Shown: one piece after another, positions 19,269-29,911 of the stretch
Numbering within the stretch: position 1 is the stretch's first letter
Layout of the letters: every line of letters starts with the position of its first letter
DNA from: Alkalicoccobacillus murimartini
GTDB taxonomy: Bacteria; Bacillota; Bacilli; Bacillales; Bacillaceae_D
DNA length: 64,000 nt
Direction: 5' to 3'
NCBI RefSeq assembly: GCF_030813245.1
Contig: NZ_JAUSUA010000010.1
Span: forward strand, 1-64,000
The notes under the pieces: model-generated
Database searches by the model: none
What the model saw: only the letters and a program-made list of their open reading frames with translations
What the model was told of the DNA's origin: nothing
Made by a program: the position numbers and the translations under genes

Positions 19269-19769
19269 ATGAGTAAAGTAATTGATGCAAAAAAACAGGT
19301 TGTTTCTGATATCGCTACTAAGCTTCGTGAAAGCCAGTCAACAGTTGTTGTTGATTATCGTGGACTTTCCGTTTCTGAAGTAACGGAACTTCGCAAACAG
19401 TTACGTGATTCAGGTGTTGAATTCAAAGTATACAAGAACTCAATGACTCGTCGTGCTACTGCTGAGACTGAACTAACTGCTCTTGATGAGCAGCTTGTAG
19501 GTCCAACTGCGATTGCATTCAGTAAAGAAGACGTAATTGCTCCTGCAAAGATTCTTAACGAATTCGCTAAGAAACATGAAGCGTTAGAAATCAAAGCAGG
19601 TGTGATCGAAGGTCAGGTTGCTTCTCTTGAGCAAATCAAGGCGTTGGCTGAGCTTCCATCTCGTGATGGACTTCTTTCTATGCTTCTTAGTGTGCTTCAA
19701 GCACCAGTACGTAACTTTGCCCTTGCAACAAAAGCAGTTGCAGATCAAAAGGAAGAGCAAGGCGCTTAA
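19269..19769 (+). CDS. rplJ: 50S ribosomal protein L10
   Basis: Base of the ribosomal stalk. The N-terminal domain binds 23S rRNA and L11; the C-terminal helix binds L7/L12 dimers. Shows [34 protein letters not shown] and [10 protein letters not shown]. It has 166 residues, normal. AACAGGAGGTG lies upstream of ATG 19269. Preceded by its autogenous leader and followed by rplL. Confidence 0.97.
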   Translation: MSKVIDAKKQVVSDIATKLRESQSTVVVDYRGLSVSEVTELRKQLRDSGVEFKVYKNSMTRRATAETELTALDEQLVGPTAIAFSKEDVIAPAKILNEFAKKHEALEIKAGVIEGQVASLEQIKALAELPSRDGLLSMLLSVLQAPVRNFALATKAVADQKEEQGA

Positions 19770-19841
19770 TATAGACGCTGCTTAACCATGAACGACCCAA
19801 AACAAAGGTTGAATAACCTTAAAAAACAAGGAGGATTTACA

Positions 19842-20210
19842 ATGACTAAAACACATGAAGAAATCATTGGCGCAATCAAAGAAATGACAGTACTTGAACT
19901 TAACGATCTAGTAAAAGCAATCGAAGAAGAATTCGGTGTTACTGCTGCTGCTCCTGTAGCTGCTGCAGGTGCTGGTGGTGGCGATGCTGCTGAAGAGCAA
20001 ACTGAATTTGACGTAGTTCTAGAATCAGCTGGTGGTTCTAAAATCAACGTAATCAAAGCAGTTCGTGAAGTAACTGGTCTTGGTCTTAAAGAAGCGAAAG
20101 CACTTGTTGATGGTGCTCCAGCTCCAGTTAAAGAAGGTGTTTCTCAAGACGAAGCTAACGAAGTTAAAGCTAAGCTTGAAGAAGCAGGAGCTTCTGTTGA
20201 AGTTAAGTAA
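19842..20210 (+). CDS. rplL: 50S ribosomal protein L7/L12
   Basis: Stalk protein that recruits translational GTPases. The N-terminal dimerisation helices ([27 protein letters not shown]), an alanine/glycine-rich hinge and the C-terminal GTPase-contacting domain ([24 protein letters not shown]) are all present. ATG 19842 has AAGGAGGA (19828-19835) just upstream; the open frame from 19788 is not used. It has 122 residues. A terminator follows the stop by 18 bases. Confidence 0.97.
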   Translation: MTKTHEEIIGAIKEMTVLELNDLVKAIEEEFGVTAAAPVAAAGAGGGDAAEEQTEFDVVLESAGGSKINVIKAVREVTGLGLKEAKALVDGAPAPVKEGVSQDEANEVKAKLEEAGASVEVK

Positions 20211-20227
20211 TTAGTTGAATAAGAAAA

Positions 20228-20254
20228 GGCTCGCGCCATAGCGGGTCTTTTTTT
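20228..20254 (+). terminator. Terminator after rplL
   Basis: GGCTCGC (20228-20234) pairs with GCGGGTC (20241-20247), two G-T pairs included, followed by TTTTTTT. Confidence 0.8.
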
Positions 20255-20284
20255 GTCCATAGGTATACGGAATGGAGGGTTACG

Positions 20285-20887
20285 ATGTCTGAACACTATT
20301 ATTCAAAGAAACCAAATACTCAAAGTGAACAAAAGACGTGGACGGCGGAATTACGTGGACATACGATGCGTCTTACCTCGGATAGGGGAGTTTTCTCGAA
20401 ACATGAAGTAGATTTTGGTAGCAAAATGCTGATTGAGCATTTTGAGTTCCCGGAAACGGAGGGAGATCTACTTGATGTTGGTTGTGGATATGGACCAATT
20501 GGATTAACACTGGCCAAGGAAGAACCTTCACGTACTATTCATCTGATTGATGTGAATGAACGCGCATGTACATTGGCGCGAATCAATGCGCGCCAAAATC
20601 ATATTGAAAATGCTGTTGTTTACGAGAGTGATGAATTTGAGCACGTCCCGCATAATGAGTATGCAGGGATCGTAACCAACCCGCCGATACGTGCAGGGAA
20701 AGCATTGGTTTTTTCAATCTATGAACAAGCGCACGCCCATTTAACAAATGGGGGAGACTTGTGGGTTGTTATTCAGAAGAAACAAGGGGCACCCTCAACA
20801 CTTGATAAACTAGCTCAGCTTTTTGATGAAGTAGAGACGGTTGCTAAGAATAAAGGATATTTTATTATCCGAGCAAGAAAAAATTGA
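20285..20887 (+). CDS. ybxB: Class I SAM-dependent methyltransferase YbxB (RsmC-like)
   Basis: Predicted rRNA guanine-N2 methyltransferase of the RsmC/RlmG type. SAM-binding motif I is LLDVGCGYGPIG (near residue 60), motif II LIDVNERA, and the catalytic NPP(I/F/Y) motif is NPPIRAGK. It has 200 residues, typical of the short Firmicute form lacking the N-terminal duplicate. GGAGGGT lies upstream of ATG 20285. Its position between rplL and rpoB is conserved in Bacillus. The actual substrate is inferred. Its stop codon lies inside the -35 of the rpoB promoter. Confidence 0.9.
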   Translation: MSEHYYSKKPNTQSEQKTWTAELRGHTMRLTSDRGVFSKHEVDFGSKMLIEHFEFPETEGDLLDVGCGYGPIGLTLAKEEPSRTIHLIDVNERACTLARINARQNHIENAVVYESDEFEHVPHNEYAGIVTNPPIRAGKALVFSIYEQAHAHLTNGGDLWVVIQKKQGAPSTLDKLAQLFDEVETVAKNKGYFIIRARKN

Positions 20888-20912
20888 CTCATTATTTTAC
20901 TTGTGGTATTAT
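20884..20912 (+). promoter_or_regulatory. Sigma-A promoter for rpoBC
   Basis: TTGACT (20884-20889), 17-bp spacer, TATTAT (20907-20912). The -35 overlaps the ybxB stop codon. It yields a leader of about 225 bases before rpoB. Confidence 0.8.
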
Positions 20913-21002
20913 CATTTAATGCGTACAATTGCCTATTTTTCTAGCTCTACATGGCACAATCGTTGTTTTGTAAGGAATACAGCTAGATAAATTTGGTTAT
21001 AC

Positions 21003-21011
21003 TGCTATAAT
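21003..21011 (+). promoter_or_regulatory. Extended -10 motif in the rpoB leader
   Basis: TGCTATAAT is an exact extended -10 (TGnTATAAT), 133 bases before the rpoB start. No good -35 is seen at 16-18 bp (TAGATA at 20984 is weak). It may be a second start site. The rest of this leader (20913-21143) shows no gene. Confidence 0.45.
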
Positions 21012-21143
21012 CAGTTTGCTCTGAGTATAGTTTGATTGTAAAGTGAGGTCAGTTTTTTTGAACAATGGTTATTCAAATCCTTCATATAAGAGTTTGAATT
21101 GCCTTTTTAGATACTATAACGCGAGATTTAAGGGGTGAATCAG

Positions 21144-24100
21144 TTGGCAGGACAACTAATTCAGTATGGACGTCACCGCCAGCGTAGAAGCTACGCGCGA
21201 ATCAATGAGGTATTGGAACTTCCTAACTTGATTGAAATTCAGACAGCTTCCTACCAATGGTTTCTTGATGTAGGACTACGTGAAATGTTCCAGGACATTT
21301 CTCCGATCCAAGATTTCACAGGTAACTTGGTTTTGGAATTTATTGACTACAGCCTGGGAGAACCGAAATATCCGGTGGAGGAGTCAAAAGAACGTGATGT
21401 GACGTTTGCTGCTCCTTTACGCGTGAAGGTTCGTTTGATTAACAAAGAAACAGGTGAAGTAAAAGAGCAGGAAGTATTCATGGGTGACTTCCCTCTTATG
21501 ACAGATACCGGTACGTTTGTCATTAATGGAGCAGAGCGAGTAATTGTTTCGCAACTGGTTCGTTCCCCAAGCGTATATTACAGTCAAAAAACAGACAAAA
21601 ACGGAAAAAAAGGCTTTACCGCCACTGTCATTCCAAACCGTGGAGCGTGGCTTGAGCTTGAAACGGACGCGAAGGATATTGTTTATGTCCGGATAGACCG
21701 CACAAGAAAAATACCAGTGACGGTTCTTTTGCGTGCCCTTGGGTTCGGATCTGATCAAGAGATGGTAGATCTTCTAGGAGAAAACGAATATCTACGCAAT
21801 TCACTTGAAAAAGATAACACGGACAGCACGGAAAAAGCGCTGCTAGAAATTTATGAGCGACTTCGCCCTGGTGAGCCGCCAACGGTTGAAAATGCGAAGA
21901 GTCTTCTTGACTCCCGTTTCTTTGATCCGAAGCGTTATGACCTAGCGAATGTAGGTCGCTACAAGATGAATAAGAAACTTCATATTAAGAACCGTCTCTT
22001 TAACCAACGTCTTGCTGAGACATTGGTTGACCCTGAAACAGGCGAAATTTTGGCTGAAGAAGGTACAGTGCTAGACCGTCGTACACTAGACCGTATTATT
22101 CCTTATCTAGAGAATAATGTTGGCTTTAAGAAAGTGTATGTATCTGGTGGTGTGATTGAAGACGAAGAAGTATCTATTCAATCTGTGAAGATCTATGCAC
22201 CGAGTGATCGTGAAGGTGAACAAGTAATAGACGTAATTAGTAATGGAATGGTTGAACGTGATGTGAAGCATATTGCTCCATCAGATATCATCTCTGCAAT
22301 TAGTTACTTCTTTAATTTATTACACGGTGTTGGCGATACAGATGATATCGATCACCTTGGTAATCGTCGTCTACGTTCAGTAGGGGAGCTTTTACAGAAC
22401 CAATTCCGTATTGGGCTTTCTCGTATGGAGCGTGTAGTACGTGAGAGAATGTCTATTCAAGATCCAAACATGATTACGCCACAGGCGCTTATTAACATTC
22501 GCCCTGTAATCGCGTCAATTAAAGAGTTCTTTGGTAGTTCTCAGCTTTCTCAGTTTATGGATCAAACGAATCCACTAGCTGAGCTTACGCACAAACGTAG
22601 ACTATCTGCACTAGGACCCGGTGGTTTAACAAGGGAGCGGGCTGGATTTGAAGTTCGTGACGTTCACTACTCTCACTACGGTCGTATGTGTCCGATTGAA
22701 ACGCCAGAGGGACCAAACATTGGTTTAATTAACTCCTTATCTTCTTATGCGAAGGTAAATGAGTTTGGTTTCATGGAAACTCCATACCGTCGGGTTGATC
22801 CTGAAACAGGTATGGTTACAAAACAAATTGATTATTTAACCGCGGATGAGGAGGACAACTATGTTGTCGCTCAGGCGAATGCAAAGCTTACAGAAGATGG
22901 TGCATTTGTTGATGATAATATTATTGCTCGTTTCCGTGGAGAAAATACAGTCGTTGCCCGTGAACGTTTAGATTATATGGATGTATCTCCGAAGCAGGTT
23001 GTTTCTGCTGCGACATCTTGTATTCCGTTCTTGGAAAATGATGACTCCAACCGTGCCCTAATGGGGGCGAACATGCAGCGTCAAGCTGTACCATTGCTTG
23101 TACCTGAGTCTCCGATTGTTGGAACAGGTATGGAGCATGTGTCAGCAAGAGATTCAGGAGCTGCTGTTGTATCTAAAGGCCGTGGAGAAGTTGAACGTGT
23201 AACGGCGAAAGAAATTTGGGTTCGTCGAATTGAAGAAGTGGATGGCAAGGATGTTAAAGGTGACCTTGACAAGTACCGTCTTCAAAAGTTCATTCGTTCT
23301 AACCAAGGAACAAGTTATAATCAACGTCCAATTGTTGCTGAAGGCGACATTGTTGATAAACGCGAAATTCTTGCAGATGGACCATCTATGGAAAAAGGCG
23401 AAATGGCTCTAGGCCGTAACGTAATGGTCGGTTTCATGACGTGGGAAGGTTACAACTATGAGGATGCGATCATTTTAAGTGAGCGCCTTGTAAAAGACGA
23501 TGTCTATACATCGATTCATATTGAAGAATACGAATCAGATGCTAGAGATACGAAGCTTGGACCAGAGGAAATCACTCGTGATATTCCTAACGTTGGGGAA
23601 GACGCCCTTCGTAATCTGGATGAGCGTGGTATTATCCGTACCGGTGCAGAAGTGAAAGACGGCGACATCTTAGTTGGGAAGGTTACACCTAAGGGAGTAA
23701 CAGAACTGACGGCTGAAGAACGTCTACTTCATGCAATCTTTGGTGAGAAGGCACGTGAAGTAAGAGATACATCACTTCGCGCACCTCACGGGGGAGACGG
23801 TATTGTTCTAGATGTGAAGATCTTTAACCGTGAAGACGGCGATGAGTTGCCACCTGGTGTGAATCAGTTAGTACGTGTGTACATTGTACAAAAGCGTAAG
23901 ATTCACGAAGGGGACAAAATGGCCGGTCGTCACGGAAACAAAGGGGTTATCTCGCGTATCCTTCCAGAGGAAGATATGCCTTACCTACCTGATGGCACGC
24001 CGATTGACATCATGTTAAACCCACTAGGTGTACCATCTCGTATGAACATCGGACAAGTGCTTGAGCTCCATCTAGGTATGGCTGCTCGTAAGCTTGGTAT

Positions 24101-24683
24101 CCACGTTGCCTCACCAGTATTTGATGGAGCACGTGAAGAAGATGTTTGGGGTACGCTTGAAGAAGCGGGTATGGCTCGTGATGGTAAGACGGTCCTTTAT
24201 GATGGACGTACAGGTGAAGCATTTGATAACCGTATCTCTGTAGGTATTATGTACATGATCAAACTGGCGCACATGGTTGATGATAAGTTGCATGCTCGTT
24301 CAACTGGACCTTATTCACTTGTTACGCAACAGCCATTGGGTGGTAAAGCTCAATTTGGTGGACAGCGTTTTGGTGAGATGGAGGTTTGGGCACTTGAGGC
24401 ATACGGTGCTGCTTACACACTTCAGGAGATCCTAACAGTGAAATCAGATGACGTAGTTGGTCGTGTGAAAACATACGAAGCGATTGTAAAAGGTGAGAAT
24501 GTTCCTGAACCTGGAGTACCAGAATCATTTAAAGTTCTAATCAAAGAGCTTCAATCACTTGGTATGGATGTAAAAATGCTCTCTAGTAATGAAGAAGAAA
24601 TTGAAATGAGAGAGCTTGATGATGAAGAAGAGCAAGGGAACGATAAGTTGAATTTGAACTTTGAGCCAAGTGCAAAGGCGTAA
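21144..24683 (+). CDS. rpoB: DNA-directed RNA polymerase subunit beta
   Basis: Catalytic subunit. The start is TTG 21144 ([19 protein letters not shown]), 5 bases after AAGGGGTGA; an in-frame GTG at 21135 overlaps that ribosome site and is less likely. 1179 residues. The rifampicin region [28 protein letters not shown] is wild type by comparison with Bacillus, so no resistance substitution is seen. Other conserved blocks include [19 protein letters not shown] and [11 protein letters not shown]. The acidic tail is shorter than that of B. subtilis. rpoC follows after a 123-base gap containing a hairpin. Confidence 0.97.
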   Translation: MAGQLIQYGRHRQRRSYARINEVLELPNLIEIQTASYQWFLDVGLREMFQDISPIQDFTGNLVLEFIDYSLGEPKYPVEESKERDVTFAAPLRVKVRLINKETGEVKEQEVFMGDFPLMTDTGTFVINGAERVIVSQLVRSPSVYYSQKTDKNGKKGFTATVIPNRGAWLELETDAKDIVYVRIDRTRKIPVTVLLRALGFGSDQEMVDLLGENEYLRNSLEKDNTDSTEKALLEIYERLRPGEPPTVENAKSLLDSRFFDPKRYDLANVGRYKMNKKLHIKNRLFNQRLAETLVDPETGEILAEEGTVLDRRTLDRIIPYLENNVGFKKVYVSGGVIEDEEVSIQSVKIYAPSDREGEQVIDVISNGMVERDVKHIAPSDIISAISYFFNLLHGVGDTDDIDHLGNRRLRSVGELLQNQFRIGLSRMERVVRERMSIQDPNMITPQALINIRPVIASIKEFFGSSQLSQFMDQTNPLAELTHKRRLSALGPGGLTRERAGFEVRDVHYSHYGRMCPIETPEGPNIGLINSLSSYAKVNEFGFMETPYRRVDPETGMVTKQIDYLTADEEDNYVVAQANAKLTEDGAFVDDNIIARFRGENTVVARERLDYMDVSPKQVVSAATSCIPFLENDDSNRALMGANMQRQAVPLLVPESPIVGTGMEHVSARDSGAAVVSKGRGEVERVTAKEIWVRRIEEVDGKDVKGDLDKYRLQKFIRSNQGTSYNQRPIVAEGDIVDKREILADGPSMEKGEMALGRNVMVGFMTWEGYNYEDAIILSERLVKDDVYTSIHIEEYESDARDTKLGPEEITRDIPNVGEDALRNLDERGIIRTGAEVKDGDILVGKVTPKGVTELTAEERLLHAIFGEKAREVRDTSLRAPHGGDGIVLDVKIFNREDGDELPPGVNQLVRVYIVQKRKIHEGDKMAGRHGNKGVISRILPEEDMPYLPDGTPIDIMLNPLGVPSRMNIGQVLELHLGMAARKLGIHVASPVFDGAREEDVWGTLEEAGMARDGKTVLYDGRTGEAFDNRISVGIMYMIKLAHMVDDKLHARSTGPYSLVTQQPLGGKAQFGGQRFGEMEVWALEAYGAAYTLQEILTVKSDDVVGRVKTYEAIVKGENVPEPGVPESFKVLIKELQSLGMDVKMLSSNEEEIEMRELDDEEEQGNDKLNLNFEPSAKA

Positions 24684-24694
24684 AGAATAGTATG

Positions 24695-24729
24695 AGCAAC
24701 CGGGGGAGGTAGAACCTTTCCCTGTTGCT
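24695..24729 (+). other. Hairpin between rpoB and rpoC
   Basis: AGCAACCGGG (24695-24704) pairs with CCCTGTTGCT (24720-24729) with one mismatch, enclosing a small AGGT/ACCT hairpin. The following TTCATTTTCT is only weakly T-rich, so it may be a partial terminator or a processing site rather than a strong stop. Confidence 0.45.
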
Positions 24730-24806
24730 TTCATTTTCTACTTTGATAGTGCAGGTATGACCAGAAATAGATAACAGATACGGAAATCAAAAGGGAGGTT
24801 AACCCC

Positions 24807-27800
24807 TTGCTAGATGTAAATAACTTCGAGTATATGAAAATAGGCCTCGCGTCACCTAATAAGATTCGTTCTTGGTCTAGAGGTGAAGTTAAGAAGCCTG
24901 AGACTATTAATTACCGTACGCTAAAACCTGAGAAGGACGGTTTGTTCTGTGAGCGTATTTTCGGTCCAACAAAAGACTGGGAATGTCATTGCGGAAAATA
25001 CAAACGTGTCCGTTATAAAGGTGTAGTATGTGACCGTTGTGGCGTTGAAGTCACACGTGCAAAAGTTCGTCGTGAACGTATGGGTCACATTGAACTTGCT
25101 GCTCCTGTTTCGCACATATGGTACTTCAAAGGAATTCCAAGTCGTATGGGCTTAGTTCTTGATATGTCTCCACGTTCGTTGGAAGAGATCATTTACTTTG
25201 CATCGTATGTTGTAACAGATCCAGGTGATACACCTCTTGAAAAGAAACAATTGCTTTCTGAGAAAGAATACAGAGCTTATTACGATAAATACGGTCGTGG
25301 ATTTACTGCCCAAATGGGTGCAGAAGCCATTCGTAAGCTTTTAGCTGATATCGATCTTCAAAAAGAAGTAGATTCACTAAAAGAAGAACTTCTTACTGCG
25401 CAAGGTCAGCGTCGTACACGTGCAATTAAACGTCTAGAAGTACTAGAAGCATTCCGTCATTCCGGTAATGAGCCATCATGGATGGTTCTTGATGTTCTTC
25501 CGGTTATTCCACCTGAGCTTCGTCCTATGGTACAGCTTGATGGTGGTCGTTTTGCGACTTCTGACTTAAATGACTTGTACCGTCGAGTGATCAACCGTAA
25601 CAACCGTTTGAAGCGACTACTTGATCTTGGAGCGCCTAATATCATTGTTCAGAATGAGAAACGTATGCTTCAAGAAGCTGTCGATGCATTAATCGATAAC
25701 GGACGTCGTGGAAGACCTGTTACAGGACCGGGTAACCGTCCATTGAAATCTCTTTCTCACATGCTTAAAGGGAAGCAAGGTCGTTTCCGTCAGAACTTAC
25801 TAGGTAAACGAGTGGACTATTCTGGTCGTTCGGTTATCGTAGTAGGGCCTCACTTGAAGATGTATCAGTGTGGACTTCCAAAGGAAATGGCACTTGAGCT
25901 ATTTAAGCCGTTTGTGATGAAGGAACTTGTAAGCAAAGGTCTTGCTCACAATATCAAGAGCGCAAAACGTAAGGTAGAACGTGTTCAGCCGGAAGTATGG
26001 GATGTACTTGAAGAAGTTATTCGTGAGCATCCAGTGTTACTAAACCGCGCACCAACACTTCACCGTCTTGGTATTCAGGCGTTTGAACCGATTCTTGTAG
26101 AAGGTCGTGCAATTAAGCTTCACCCACTCGTATGTACAGCATATAACGCTGACTTTGATGGTGACCAAATGGCTGTTCACGTACCACTATCTGCTGAAGC
26201 GCAGGCTGAAGCACGTATTCTTATGCTTGCAGCTCAAAACATCTTGAACCCGAAGGACGGGAAACCGGTTGTAACACCTTCACAGGATATGGTACTAGGT
26301 AACTACTACCTGACTCTAGAGCGTGCTGATGCAAAAGGGCAAGGTTCAACATTTAAAGATACAAACGAAGCAATCATTGCTTACCAGAATGGGTATGTTC
26401 ACCTACACACACGTGTAGCTGTTCCGGTTTCCTCTCTAGGTAAATCAAACTTTACTGAAGAGCAAAATGATAGCTTGATCTTAACTACAGTTGGGAAGTT
26501 AATCTTCAATGAAATTCTGCCTGAGTCGTTCCCTTATATGAACGAACCAACAGATTACAACCTTGAAGTGGCTACACCATCTAAATATATTGTTTCAAGT
26601 GCAACAGATGTGAAGAAGGAATTAAATGAGCGTGAAGTCATCCTTCCGTTTAAAAAAGGTTTCTTAGGTAACATCATTGCAGAAGTATTTAAGAAGTTTA
26701 AGATTACAGAAACGTCTAAAATGCTTGACCGTATGAAGGATCTTGGATTTAAGTACTCTACTAAAGCAGGTATCACTGTTGGGGTAGCGGATATCGTTGT
26801 TCTTGCAGAGAAGAAAGTAATTCTTGCTGAAGCTGAGGAAAAGGTTGAACGTATCTTGAAACAGTTCCGCCGTGGTCTAATTACGGAAGAAGAGCGTTAT
26901 GATCGTGTTATCTCTATCTGGAGTGAAGCGAAGGATGTTATCCAGAACAAACTAATGGGTACATTGGATCGTAGTAACCCAATCTTCATGATGAGTGACT
27001 CTGGAGCCCGTGGTAACGCCTCTAACTTTACGCAGCTTGCGGGTATGCGTGGACTAATGGCGAATCCATCTGGACGTATCATTGAGCTTCCGATCAAATC
27101 AAGTTTCCGTGAAGGACTAACAGTACTAGAGTACTTTATCTCTACTCACGGAGCGCGTAAAGGACTGGCAGATACGGCACTTAAGACAGCTGACTCAGGT
27201 TACCTGACTCGTCGTCTTGTAGATGTAGCACAGGATGTTATTGTTCGTGAGGACGACTGTGGTACAGACCGTGGACTTCAGGTTCAAGCGATTAAAGAAG
27301 GTAACGAGGTTATTGAAGGTCTTTATGATCGCCTTGTTGGCCGTGTAGTATTCAAAACGGTACGTCATCCTGAATCTAACGAAGTTCTTATTGGTAAGAA
27401 CGAGTTAATCAGTGAAGATCTTGCTAAAGCAATCATTGATGCTGGTGTAGAAGCTGTTACTATTCGTTCTGTCTTCACTTGTAATACACGTCATGGTGTA
27501 TGTAAGAAGTGTTACGGACGTAACCTGGCAACAGGAAGCGACGTTGAAGTAGGAGAAGCAGTTGGAATCATCGCTGCCCAATCTATTGGTGAGCCAGGAA
27601 CACAGCTTACAATGCGTACATTCCACACAGGTGGTGTAGCAGGGGACGATATTACACAAGGTCTTCCGCGTATCCAAGAGCTATTTGAAGCTCGTAATCC
27701 GAAAGGTCAGGCTGTAATCTCTGAGGTAGATGGAGAAATCGTTGACTTTAAAGATGGAGACAAACGTGAGATCACTGTGAAGAGCGAACTTGAAACGAAG

Positions 27801-28430
27801 GCTTATGCGATTCCTTATGGTGCTCGTATTAAGGTTTCAGTTGGAGATCGTGTAGTAGCAGGAGAAAGCATTACTGAAGGTTCGATTGACCCGAAAGAGC
27901 TTCTGAAGGTTAAAGGTATGAATGGAGTACAGGAATACCTACTTAAAGAAGTACAGAAGGTTTACCGTATGCAAGGGGTAGAAATCGGAGACAAACACGT
28001 TGAAGTAATGGTTCGCCAAATGCTTCGTAAGATTCGTGTCGTTGATTCTGGTGATACAAAAGTACTTCCTGGTGCATTAATCGAAATTCAGAAGTTTAAT
28101 GATGAGAATACAAGTGTTCTTATCAATGGTGAGAATCCAGCAACTGGACGTCCTGTCCTTCTGGGTATTACCAAAGCATCTCTTGAAACAGACTCATTCT
28201 TATCTGCCGCATCATTCCAAGAAACAACACGTGTTCTTACAGATGCAGCGATTAAAGGTAAGCGAGATGAGCTTCTTGGACTGAAAGAGAATGTTATCAT
28301 TGGTAAGCTGATTCCGGCTGGTACGGGTATGCAGCGTTACCGCAATCTGAGCATCCATTCCGAGCATACAAAGCAGAGTCCTGAAGAACAGGCCGAAGCA
28401 ATGCTTGAAGAAATGATCTCACAAGACTAA
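24807..28430 (+). CDS. rpoC: DNA-directed RNA polymerase subunit beta'
   Basis: Largest polymerase subunit. It starts at TTG 24807 ([16 protein letters not shown]) with AAAGGGAGGTTAA upstream. The N-terminal zinc cluster is [20 protein letters not shown]; the catalytic magnesium site NADFDGDQ places DFDGD at residues 449-453; the trigger loop and bridge helix are in the block ending [20 protein letters not shown]. It has 1207 residues, complete. Single-subunit form, with no split and no fusion to RpoB. Confidence 0.97.
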   Translation: MLDVNNFEYMKIGLASPNKIRSWSRGEVKKPETINYRTLKPEKDGLFCERIFGPTKDWECHCGKYKRVRYKGVVCDRCGVEVTRAKVRRERMGHIELAAPVSHIWYFKGIPSRMGLVLDMSPRSLEEIIYFASYVVTDPGDTPLEKKQLLSEKEYRAYYDKYGRGFTAQMGAEAIRKLLADIDLQKEVDSLKEELLTAQGQRRTRAIKRLEVLEAFRHSGNEPSWMVLDVLPVIPPELRPMVQLDGGRFATSDLNDLYRRVINRNNRLKRLLDLGAPNIIVQNEKRMLQEAVDALIDNGRRGRPVTGPGNRPLKSLSHMLKGKQGRFRQNLLGKRVDYSGRSVIVVGPHLKMYQCGLPKEMALELFKPFVMKELVSKGLAHNIKSAKRKVERVQPEVWDVLEEVIREHPVLLNRAPTLHRLGIQAFEPILVEGRAIKLHPLVCTAYNADFDGDQMAVHVPLSAEAQAEARILMLAAQNILNPKDGKPVVTPSQDMVLGNYYLTLERADAKGQGSTFKDTNEAIIAYQNGYVHLHTRVAVPVSSLGKSNFTEEQNDSLILTTVGKLIFNEILPESFPYMNEPTDYNLEVATPSKYIVSSATDVKKELNEREVILPFKKGFLGNIIAEVFKKFKITETSKMLDRMKDLGFKYSTKAGITVGVADIVVLAEKKVILAEAEEKVERILKQFRRGLITEEERYDRVISIWSEAKDVIQNKLMGTLDRSNPIFMMSDSGARGNASNFTQLAGMRGLMANPSGRIIELPIKSSFREGLTVLEYFISTHGARKGLADTALKTADSGYLTRRLVDVAQDVIVREDDCGTDRGLQVQAIKEGNEVIEGLYDRLVGRVVFKTVRHPESNEVLIGKNELISEDLAKAIIDAGVEAVTIRSVFTCNTRHGVCKKCYGRNLATGSDVEVGEAVGIIAAQSIGEPGTQLTMRTFHTGGVAGDDITQGLPRIQELFEARNPKGQAVISEVDGEIVDFKDGDKREITVKSELETKAYAIPYGARIKVSVGDRVVAGESITEGSIDPKELLKVKGMNGVQEYLLKEVQKVYRMQGVEIGDKHVEVMVRQMLRKIRVVDSGDTKVLPGALIEIQKFNDENTSVLINGENPATGRPVLLGITKASLETDSFLSAASFQETTRVLTDAAIKGKRDELLGLKENVIIGKLIPAGTGMQRYRNLSIHSEHTKQSPEEQAEAMLEEMISQD

Positions 28431-28448
28431 AAAAAGCGCATTAGGTGG

Positions 28449-28477
28449 TTGACACGCATATACCATGGTGATAAGAT
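28449..28477 (+). promoter_or_regulatory. Sigma-A promoter for rplGB-rpsL-rpsG
   Basis: TTGACA (28449-28454), 17-bp spacer, TAAGAT (28472-28477), 18 bases after the rpoC stop. It allows str-operon expression independent of rpoBC. Confidence 0.75.
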
Positions 28478-28519
28478 ATCAAAGTGTGCCTGAAGACCTG
28501 TTGCTTTGGAGGATATTAC

Positions 28520-28768
28520 ATGTCTTATGAAAAAGTAGAACAGGGATTAAACCCATTCATTGGTGTTAAACAGACACTTAAAGCGCTAGACAACGACTTT
28601 GTTAGTGAACTGGTGATTGCCAGCGATGCTGACAGCCGTATTGTCAATCAAGCAGAGCTTAAGGCTCAAGCAAAGCGCATTCCGATTGTATATGTCGATT
28701 CAATGAAGAAGCTTGGAAAAGCTTGTGGAATTGATGTCGGCGCAGCCACTGTTGCGTTAAGGAAATAA
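28520..28768 (+). CDS. rplGB: L7Ae-like K-turn-binding ribosomal protein (YbxF)
   Basis: L7Ae/L30e-family RNA-binding protein that recognises kink-turns. It has 82 residues: VIASDADSRIVNQAELKAQAKRIPIVYVDSMKKLGKACGIDVGAATVAL contains the K-turn-contacting loop. The frame opens at 28484, but GGAGG (28508-28512) selects ATG 28520, matching the family start SYEKVEQ. Its place between rpoC and rpsL is the same as in B. subtilis. Confidence 0.94.
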   Translation: MSYEKVEQGLNPFIGVKQTLKALDNDFVSELVIASDADSRIVNQAELKAQAKRIPIVYVDSMKKLGKACGIDVGAATVALRK

Positions 28769-28771
28769 TAT

Positions 28772-28813
28772 AATGTTTTTGCCGATCGGTGTCTTCCGTT
28801 TGGCAAAAACATT
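28772..28813 (+). repeat. 12-bp perfect inverted repeat before rpsL
   Basis: AATGTTTTTGCC (28772-28783) and GGCAAAAACATT (28802-28813) are exact complements separated by 18 bases. There is no T tract after the 3' arm, so a simple terminator is unlikely. It would form a strong hairpin in the rplGB-rpsL leader, 64 bases before rpsL. Confidence 0.7.
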
Positions 28814-28876
28814 ACTTTTGCCTAAACATGAACCACCAGGATCAGTGGTCTTATTTTAGAGGGAAGGGGGATCATC

Positions 28877-29296
28877 ATGCCTACAATTAATCAGTTAATC
28901 CGTAAAGGCCGTGAAGCAAAAGGGAAGAAATCAGATTCTCCAGCGCTTAACAAAGGGTTTAACAGTTTCAAAAAGTCCCAAACAGACGTATCATCACCAC
29001 AGAAACGTGGTGTGTGCACACGTGTGGGTACTATGACTCCGAAGAAGCCGAACTCGGCACTTCGTAAATATGCGCGTGTTCGTTTGACTAACGGAATTGA
29101 AGTTACAGCTTACATTCCAGGTATCGGACATAACCTACAAGAGCACAGTGTAGTACTTATTCGTGGCGGACGTGTGAAGGATTTACCAGGTGTACGTTAC
29201 CACATCGTTCGTGGCGCACTTGATACGGCAGGCGTTCAAAACCGTATGCAAGGTCGTTCGAAATATGGTACGAAAAAGCCAAAAGAAAAGAAATAA
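28877..29296 (+). CDS. rpsL: 30S ribosomal protein S12
   Basis: Decoding-centre protein. It has 139 residues, with the conserved loops [20 protein letters not shown] and [13 protein letters not shown]; the lysines linked to streptomycin resistance (KPNSA and the [13 protein letters not shown] segment) are the sensitive type. AGGGAAGGGGGATC precedes ATG 28877. First of rpsL-rpsG-fusA-tuf. Confidence 0.97.
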   Translation: MPTINQLIRKGREAKGKKSDSPALNKGFNSFKKSQTDVSSPQKRGVCTRVGTMTPKKPNSALRKYARVRLTNGIEVTAYIPGIGHNLQEHSVVLIRGGRVKDLPGVRYHIVRGALDTAGVQNRMQGRSKYGTKKPKEKK

Positions 29297-29334
29297 TTTA
29301 TTAAATTACCTATTATTCGAAAGGAGGGGAGACT

Positions 29335-29805
29335 ATGCCTCGTAAAGGTCCAGTCCCACGTCGTGACGTATTACCAGATCCGATCTACAATTCTAAGCTT
29401 GTAACCCGTCTAATTAACCGTATTATGGTTGACGGAAAGAGAGGAATTGCTCAAACCATTCTTTATAATGCGTTTGATACAGTGAAAGAACGTAGCGGAA
29501 ACGACCCAATGGAAGTTTTCGACCAAGCGCTTAAGAACATCATGCCAGTACTTGAAGTTAAAGCCCGCCGTGTAGGTGGAACAAACTATCAGGTTCCAAT
29601 TGAAGTTAAGCCTGAGCGTCGTACGACTTTAGGTCTACGTTGGTTAGTTAACTATGCACGTCAACGCGGTGAAAAAACCATGGAAGAGCGTCTTGCTAAT
29701 GAAATTCTAGATGCTGCTAACAACACTGGTTCTGCTGTTAAGAAACGTGAAGATACGCATAAGATGGCTGAAGCTAACAAAGCGTTTGCTCACTATCGCT
29801 GGTAA
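29335..29805 (+). CDS. rpsG: 30S ribosomal protein S7
   Basis: Primary 16S binder that nucleates the 30S head and contacts E-site tRNA. It has 156 residues, complete: [28 protein letters not shown] and the beta-hairpin region [26 protein letters not shown] lies just upstream. A 106-base gap to fusA follows with only a weak, imperfect hairpin (around 29834-29876) that I do not call a terminator. Confidence 0.97.
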   Translation: MPRKGPVPRRDVLPDPIYNSKLVTRLINRIMVDGKRGIAQTILYNAFDTVKERSGNDPMEVFDQALKNIMPVLEVKARRVGGTNYQVPIEVKPERRTTLGLRWLVNYARQRGEKTMEERLANEILDAANNTGSAVKKREDTHKMAEANKAFAHYRW

Positions 29806-29911
29806 GATCAATACCAAAATAAAGATGTATCAAAAAGCAGGATTAAAGAGCTTAGCTGTTTGACCTGACTTTTTGTTCATCATCTAACCGTTGAGGAAGG
29901 AGAAATACCCT

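Noticed and set aside
29834-29876. Possible terminator between rpsG and fusA (AAAAAGCAGG ... CCTGACTTTTT)
   Set aside because: Stem is interrupted by an unpaired base and has a long loop; termination inside the str operon is unlikely.
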